Shown here: positions 59,537-64,000 of the stretch, one piece after another
Layout of the letters: each line of letters starts with the position of its first letter
How positions within the stretch are numbered: the first letter of the stretch is position 1
Source of the DNA: Nannocystis sp. RBIL2
GTDB taxonomy: Bacteria > Myxococcota_A > Polyangia > Nannocystales > Nannocystaceae
Length of the DNA: 64,000 nt
Assembly (NCBI RefSeq): GCF_026626745.1
Contig: NZ_JAPNJW010000001.1
Coordinates: forward strand, 186,001-250,000
Reading direction: 5' to 3'
Translations under genes and position numbers: made by a program
The notes under the pieces: generated by a model
The model's input: the letters and a program-made list of their open reading frames with translations, nothing else
Told to the model about the DNA's origin: nothing
Databases searched by the model: none

Positions 59537-59748
59537 CCCGATGCGCGCGGACCGACACCAACGGTCGCACAGGGGACCTTGCGGCGCAACCTGGCGGCTC
59601 GAAGCATCGCTTTGCCGCGGGGGTGGCGGCCGCCGCCGGGGTCCCACCTTGTCCCACGCGAGCGCGAGCGCCCCTGCGCAGCGCACGGCGCCGGTCGCCG
59701 GCTGACCCGAACGCCAGGTCGCGGCGATTTTGCTAACGTCCGCCGCGC

Positions 59749-60507
59749 GTGCCAGCCGATTTCGTCCCTGCCTCGCCCCCGCTCGCCGTCGTCCTCGCCG
59801 CGGGCAAGGGCACGCGCATGCGCTCCGACCTGCCCAAGGTCCTGCACCCGCTGGCCGGCGAGCCGCTGGCCGTGCACGTCCTGCGCAGCGCCCGGGCGGC
59901 CGGCGTCGCCGGGCTCGTGGTCGTCGTCGGTCACGGGGCCGAGCAGGTCGAGGCGGCCCTGCGGCCCGTGTTCGCCGACCTCCGGTTCGTGCTGCAGGCC
60001 CAGCAGCTCGGCACCGGGCACGCGGTCCAGTGCGCACTACCCGCGATCGGCGATCACGACGGCCCGGTGCTCATCCTCTCCGGCGACGTCCCGCTGCTGC
60101 GACCGGCCACCCTCGCCGGCCTGCTCGACGCCTGCGCGTCCAGCGGCGCCGGCCTGGCGCTCGCCACCTTCGAGCCCGCCGACCCGCACGGCTACGGCCG
60201 GATCGTCCGCGACGACCACGGGCGGATCCAAGCCATCGTCGAGGAGCGCGACGCCGACGCGGCCATCCGCGCGATCCGGGAGTGCAATGCCGGGGTCTAC
60301 TGCGCCTCCGCCGAGCTCCTGCGCAGCGAGTTGCCGGCCCTCGGGCGGGCCAACGCGCAGGGGGAGATCTACCTGACCGACCTCGTGGCCCGGGCGGCCG
60401 GCCGCGGCGTCCACACCTTGAAGGTCCCCGCCGACGAGGTCGCCGGCGTCAACACCCCCGAGCAGCTGGCCGCCGTGGGCGAACTGCTGGCCGCCCGCGG
60501 GGGCTGA
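59749..60507 (+). CDS. GlmU-like uridylyltransferase domain, acetyltransferase domain missing
   Basis: A 252-residue nucleotidyltransferase with the GlmU N-terminal signature: AVVLAAGKGTRMRSDLPKVLHPLAG, the GTGHAV block, LSGDVPLLRP, HGYGRIVRD and ECNAGVYCA, then GEIYLTDLV and EVAGVNTPEQL. The reaction is UTP plus GlcNAc-1-P to UDP-GlcNAc, or a related sugar. Full GlmU has about 450 residues, with a left-handed helix acetyltransferase; here the protein ends right after the first domain and a 14-bp array starts ten bases later. Start is GTG at 59749. Confidence 0.85.
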   Translation: MPADFVPASPPLAVVLAAGKGTRMRSDLPKVLHPLAGEPLAVHVLRSARAAGVAGLVVVVGHGAEQVEAALRPVFADLRFVLQAQQLGTGHAVQCALPAIGDHDGPVLILSGDVPLLRPATLAGLLDACASSGAGLALATFEPADPHGYGRIVRDDHGRIQAIVEERDADAAIRAIRECNAGVYCASAELLRSELPALGRANAQGEIYLTDLVARAAGRGVHTLKVPADEVAGVNTPEQLAAVGELLAARGG

Positions 60508-60516
60508 CCCTTCGGG

Positions 60517-60600
60517 CATGTCCGAGAGAGCATGCCCGAACGCGCATGTCCTCGCAGACATGTTCGTCAAAACATGTCCTCTCGGACCTGCCCACCGGTC
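60517..60600. repeat. Six-unit array of the 14-bp repeat
   Basis: CATG cores at 60517, 60531, 60545, 60559 and 60573, then CCTG at 60587. It lies between the convergent GlmU-like and response-regulator genes. Confidence 0.9.
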
Positions 60601-60634
60601 TCCGCACGGGCTCCCGCGCCCCCGCGCCCTCGCC

Positions 60635-61018
60635 TCAGCGCTGGATCGCCGCGACCTCGTCGACCTGGCTGCGCAGCTCGTGGATGTCGAACGGCTTCTC
60701 GATGAAGCGATCGCAGCCCGCGTCCATCGCCTGGCGGCGCTCGCGTTTCATCACGCTGGCGGTCACGGCGAGGACCGGCGTCGCGGCGATGTCGGGGGTC
60801 GCGCGGATCCGCTGGACCACCTCGATCCCGCTGATCCCTGGCAGGTCGAGGTCGAGCAGCACGACGTCGGGTCGCCGGTCGCGCACCAGGGCCAGGCCGG
60901 ACAGCCCGTCCTTGGCGCCGATGACTTCGTACTCGCCGGACAGCTCGAGGATCTTGCGGGCCAGAGCGAAGTTGCTCGGGTTGTCCTCGATGTAGACGAC
61001 GAGCTTGCGGCCCTCCAC
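60635..61018 (-). CDS. Single-domain response regulator
   Basis: A 127-residue receiver domain with no output domain. It has the acidic pair in VVYIEDNPSN, the phospho-acceptor Asp in VVLLDLDLPG, the Thr/Ser in LAVTASV and the Lys in FIEKPFD. It would be phosphorylated by a sensor kinase and act by protein contacts (CheY/DivK type). The GTG at 61018 is the only start that matches the domain border; the frame upstream has no receiver-like sequence. It diverges from the BamA-like gene. Confidence 0.85.
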   Translation of the reverse strand: MEGRKLVVYIEDNPSNFALARKILELSGEYEVIGAKDGLSGLALVRDRRPDVVLLDLDLPGISGIEVVQRIRATPDIAATPVLAVTASVMKRERRQAMDAGCDRFIEKPFDIHELRSQVDEVAAIQR

Positions 61019-61079
61019 GGGCTGCAGTCTAGCGGACAACGGCGCGGCGCGGGCGCGCCTTGCGTTACACTCGCGGCCC

Positions 61080-62651
61080 ATGCACGCCCCTGACGCCCGC
61101 GCAGGCGACCGCCGATCCCGGCGGCCTGCTCCGAGTCGGTGGTCGTGCGGCCCCGTGTGGGGTCTCTTCGCGGCAGGGGTCTTGCCGTGGACCGCCGCGG
61201 CCGCCGGCCCGGCAGTGCCTGCGAGCGCGGCCAGCACGGCGAGCCCGACCGCGAGCCCCAGCGCAGGGCCCGCGGGCCCCGCCGCGCAGGAGCGGCGCAG
61301 CGTCACCATCGCCGCGCTCGAGGTCCGCGGCACCGAGCAGACCCCGTCGGCGCGGGTCCTCGAGATCCTCGCCGCCGAGGGTCTGCGCCAGGGCGAGACC
61401 TTGCTGTGGCCCGAGGACGCGCGGGTCCAGCGGGCCCGCCTGCGCCTGCTCCAGACCGACGCCTTCGAGCGCGTCACCCTGCGACTGCGCCCGCTCGCCG
61501 GCGAGCCGGGCAGCGTCACCTTGACCGTCGACGTCGAGGAGCGCATCTCGCTCGAGGTCACCGACCTGTACCTCGGGACATCTCGCTTCACCCCCTTCCG
61601 CGGCGGCATCCAGGCGCTCGAGCGCAACTTCCTCGGCCGCGCCCTCCACCTCGGCGGCGGCTTCGTGTGGGGCAGCTTGCCGCGGCAGGTCCCTCGCAGT
61701 CGGCGGCAGCAGGCCTTCCGCCTCCACCTCGCCGCCCCGCGCCTGCGCGGCAGCCGGTTCGGCCTCGCCGGCACCGTCTACGTCACCTCTGCGAGCGAGC
61801 CGTACCGGATCGCCGGCCGCACCGACGACCCTGACCCGTCCCTGTTCCGCACCGTCGACTACGGCCGGATCGGCGGCATCCTCGGCACCACCTTCAACGC
61901 CGGCAACCGCCTCGTCTTCGGCCTCGACTACCGGTTCGAGCGCGTCAACGCCCAGCTCCCCGTCGACCCGACCTACACTTCGCCGATCGGCGAGTCGCGG
62001 TCGATCGACCTCGAGCTGCTGTCCGGCGTCCACCGCCTCACCTCCTTCGACTTCGGCCTCAACTACGACGGCCGCGACGAGGCCGCGCGGTTCGGCAAGG
62101 GCGCGCGGGTCGCCCTCGACCTCCAGCTCAGCTCTCCGCTGGTCGGCAGCGAGTACGAGTACATCAAGCTGGTCGCCGGCGGCGCCTACAGCTTCCGCCT
62201 GCCCTGGGGCCACTGGATCACCCCCAGCGTCGTCGCCGGGCAGATCGCCGGGCGGGCCCCGCGGTTCGAGCGCTTCTTCGCCGGCGATCTCAGCGACTGG
62301 ACCCCCGGACGCGAGCTGGGTCTCGTCTACACCACCCGCAGCCCCGTCGACGTCTTCAATACCGGCATCGACCGCCGCGTCCTCGGCTCGTTGTTCGCCC
62401 GCCTCGACCTCGAGTACGTGTGGCCGCTGTTCCAGCGCAATCGCGTGCGCGGGATCAAGGCCGGTTACCTCGTGTGGTCGACCGGCATCTTCACCTTCGC
62501 CGGCGACTCCGCCGAGCGGGCCCTTCACCGGGCCGCCGGCGAGTGGGCCGCCCCGATCGGCTTCAACGCCAACTTCGGCCTGCGCCTCGAGACCGTCGTC
62601 GGCGCGCTCGAGTTCAGCGTCGGCAACGTCCTGCGGAGGACCCCGCTGTGA
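61080..62651 (+). CDS. BamA/Omp85-like outer-membrane protein
   Basis: A 523-residue protein. After a signal-like region (VWGLFAAGVLPWTAAAA) and an Ala/Pro/Ser linker comes a POTRA-like part (about 75-160: RRSVTIAALEVRGTEQTPSA, VTLTVDVEERISLEVTDLYL) and a beta-barrel to the C-terminus. It has one POTRA-like domain instead of BamA's five, more like the short TamA/Omp85 types. It should act in outer-membrane assembly or transport. It overlaps the DUF4390 gene by GTGA. ATG at 61080. A three-unit 14-bp run (61565, 61579, 61593) lies in the first strand of the barrel. Confidence 0.78.
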   Translation: MHAPDARAGDRRSRRPAPSRWSCGPVWGLFAAGVLPWTAAAAGPAVPASAASTASPTASPSAGPAGPAAQERRSVTIAALEVRGTEQTPSARVLEILAAEGLRQGETLLWPEDARVQRARLRLLQTDAFERVTLRLRPLAGEPGSVTLTVDVEERISLEVTDLYLGTSRFTPFRGGIQALERNFLGRALHLGGGFVWGSLPRQVPRSRRQQAFRLHLAAPRLRGSRFGLAGTVYVTSASEPYRIAGRTDDPDPSLFRTVDYGRIGGILGTTFNAGNRLVFGLDYRFERVNAQLPVDPTYTSPIGESRSIDLELLSGVHRLTSFDFGLNYDGRDEAARFGKGARVALDLQLSSPLVGSEYEYIKLVAGGAYSFRLPWGHWITPSVVAGQIAGRAPRFERFFAGDLSDWTPGRELGLVYTTRSPVDVFNTGIDRRVLGSLFARLDLEYVWPLFQRNRVRGIKAGYLVWSTGIFTFAGDSAERALHRAAGEWAAPIGFNANFGLRLETVVGALEFSVGNVLRRTPL

Positions 62652-63292
62652 GACGGCGCGCCCTCCTCCTCGCCGGCCTCTCGCTGCCGCTGCTGGGCGC
62701 CAGCGGCCTCGAGCTGCTGCGCAACCGCCGGGCCAAGTTCGAGGAGGTCGGCGACGGCGTGCTCATGACCGTCGCCATGCCGGAGCTGCTCCCCACGCGC
62801 GACGTCGACGCCATGGCCTCGCTCGAGTCGGCGTTCGCCACCACCCTCGTGTTCGAGATCGTCGTCTACCGCGCCGGTCACAGCGTCCCGGTCGACCAGC
62901 GCTCGCGCGTCGTCAAGATCCAGTACAACCCCTGGAAAGAGCGCTACGTGGTCACCACCAGCGATCCGGGGCGGGCCCCGCAGATCCGCTACTACACCGA
63001 GCGCGACGAGGCCATCGCCCGCGCCACCACCCTCGACCGCGTCCGTGTCGGCCGCGTCAGCGCCCTCCAGCGCGGCCCCGACGCCGTCTACTTCGCCACC
63101 GTCGTCGGCCAGCGCAACCCGATCGACCGCGACCTGCTCGCCCCGCAGTCGGGCGACGAGTGGGACCGCGGCCAGGGCCGCGACCTCTCGGTCTTCTCGC
63201 GCTGGGTCGGCATCTTCGTCCGCGCCACCCAGAGCGCAGAGCAGACCTTCGCAATAAAAACCGTCCCCGGCTTCTATCTGGTGTCGTCATGA
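62648..63292 (+). CDS. DUF4390 protein
   Basis: A 214-residue protein with an N-terminal membrane anchor/signal (RRRALLLAGLSLPLLGASG). The body contains FEIVVYRAGHSV, VKIQYNPWKERYVVTTSD and the FVRATQSAEQTF C-terminal block, the DUF4390 pattern, a family often beside NtrY-type kinases in these bacteria. The start is GTG at 62648, overlapping the stop of the BamA-like gene. It overlaps the next gene by ATGA. The function is unknown. Confidence 0.8.
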   Translation: MRRRALLLAGLSLPLLGASGLELLRNRRAKFEEVGDGVLMTVAMPELLPTRDVDAMASLESAFATTLVFEIVVYRAGHSVPVDQRSRVVKIQYNPWKERYVVTTSDPGRAPQIRYYTERDEAIARATTLDRVRVGRVSALQRGPDAVYFATVVGQRNPIDRDLLAPQSGDEWDRGQGRDLSVFSRWVGIFVRATQSAEQTFAIKTVPGFYLVSS

Positions 63293-64000
63293 GTCCGCGC
63301 GGCCCCAGCGACGACGACGACGCCCCGCGCCCGGGGCCGGCGGACACCCCGCCCGGCGAGCGCGCGGCCGATCCGTCCCGTCCTCGCTCCGCCGATGCGC
63401 GCGACGACTTCGCAGGATCCTCCGCCCGCCGCGCCCGCGACGACTTCGCAGGATCCTCCGCCCGCGGGCGCGACGACCTCGCAGGATCCGCGCCGTCCTC
63501 CGACCCGCGCGCCCGGCCCCGCGAGCCCTCGCGCCCGCTCGCGCCCGGCAAGCGCGAGCCCTCGCGCCCGCTCGCGCGACCCGCCGGGCGCCCGCCCTCG
63601 ACAGTCACCCCGGCCGCGCGGCCCGAGTCGGCCGCGCTCAAGTCCTCCACCGACGCCCCCCAGCGGTCGTTCGCCTCGTTCGCCCGCTTCTCGGTGCCCG
63701 ACTCGCGGCCCTCCGATCTCTCGCGGATCCGCATGACCCGGATCGGCCAGCGGATCGTCGCCGCTCCGCGGGTCCCGTGGTGGGGACGGCTCGAGTCGCG
63801 GGTGATCACCGCCCTCGTGTGCCTCGGCATCCTCTGCGTCGGCGCCTCGGCCTACCTCGTCGCCCTCACCGTCCAGTACTTCGAGGGCATCGTCGGCTCG
63901 GCCACGCAGAAGAGCGACGACGCCGTCGCCCTCGCGCTGCCCTTCTACGACGGCTACGTCAAGGCGCGCAAGGAGACCTACCGCGCCCGCCTCGAGGCCA
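63289..64000 (+). CDS. N-terminal part of a probable NtrY-type sensor histidine kinase (cut by window end)
   Basis: The first 237 codons of an open gene. Residues 1-150 are low complexity (Arg/Ser/Asp/Pro-rich), with three copies of ARDDFAGSS/GRDDLAGSA. A membrane segment follows (VITALVCLGILCVGASAYLV about 170-190), then an extracytoplasmic stretch (KSDDAVALALPFYDGYVKAR). No kinase motif is inside the window; the assignment rests on the DUF4390-NtrY gene order and this topology. Start ATG overlaps the DUF4390 stop. Confidence 0.55.
   Translation, partial: MSPRGPSDDDDAPRPGPADTPPGERAADPSRPRSADARDDFAGSSARRARDDFAGSSARGRDDLAGSAPSSDPRARPREPSRPLAPGKREPSRPLARPAGRPPSTVTPAARPESAALKSSTDAPQRSFASFARFSVPDSRPSDLSRIRMTRIGQRIVAAPRVPWWGRLESRVITALVCLGILCVGASAYLVALTVQYFEGIVGSATQKSDDAVALALPFYDGYVKARKETYRARLEA
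63403..63490 (+). repeat. Three direct repeats of about 27-30 bp in the NtrY-like gene
   Basis: GCGCGACGACTTCGCAGGAT and its close variants recur at about 63403, 63437 and 63470, in frame, encoding the tripled RDDFAGSS/RDDLAGSA peptide. Confidence 0.8.

Overview
The window is about 64 kb of very GC-rich DNA from a bacterial chromosome and looks myxobacterial. Two proteins end in MYXO-CTERM-type tails (Gly/Cys stretch, hydrophobic segment, Arg-rich end). One lipoprotein carries six Myxococcus-type cysteine-rich (DUF4215) repeats, and there are many lipoproteins with Asp/Ser/Thr/Gly-rich linkers, a MopE-type metal-binding motif and a MXAN_6640-like metalloprotease. The very high GC and this protein style suggest the Nannocystis/Plesiocystis side of the order. 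That placement is inference; there is no rRNA or other marker here to settle it.

Layout. 0-10 kb: ferritin-like protein, LysR regulator, Baeyer-Villiger-type monooxygenase, VOC protein, DUF2330 MYXO-CTERM protein, TPR protein and a propeller-like lipoprotein. 10-18 kb: a zinc-less ribosomal protein S4 gene diverges from a heme-uptake locus (HmuT, HmuU, HmuV, a HmuY-like lipoprotein, a secreted metalloprotease and a siderophore-interacting-type reductase); two Fur-like boxes lie in the shared promoter region. 18-28 kb: lipoproteins, RecQ, a GIY-YIG protein, a histidine phosphatase, a BtpA-like protein, tRNA-Arg and tRNA-Pro, and the rph-rdgB pair. 28-40 kb: a 3-hydroxyacyl-CoA dehydrogenase/enoyl-CoA hydratase fusion, a TonB-dependent receptor with downstream lipoproteins, a saccharopine-dehydrogenase-like protein, a GAF/STAS protein and a DUF4215/fibrinogen-like lipoprotein. 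40-49 kb: a TPP riboswitch and thiC, overlapped by a membrane sulfatase gene, then a Cys-rich lipoprotein and a large STAND NTPase. 49-55 kb: a DAB-type inorganic-carbon pump with an additional NuoM-like subunit. 55-64 kb: a YpfJ-type peptidase, a VIT/VWA/DUF2135 lipoprotein, a GlmU-like uridylyltransferase domain, a response regulator, and a BamA-like/DUF4390/NtrY-like operon cut off by the window end.

The most striking feature cuts across all of this. A short near-palindromic repeat (core CATGYCC, flanked by GGA) recurs throughout the window in arrays phased at exactly 14 bp. Arrays sit at seven of the eight convergent junctions seen here, mostly starting 5-30 bp past a stop codon. They also lie inside at least ten protein-coding genes, where they encode linker-like peptides, and they supply start or stop codons for several genes. 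I know of no described element that matches; it resembles REP/BIME elements in location but not in unit size or phasing.
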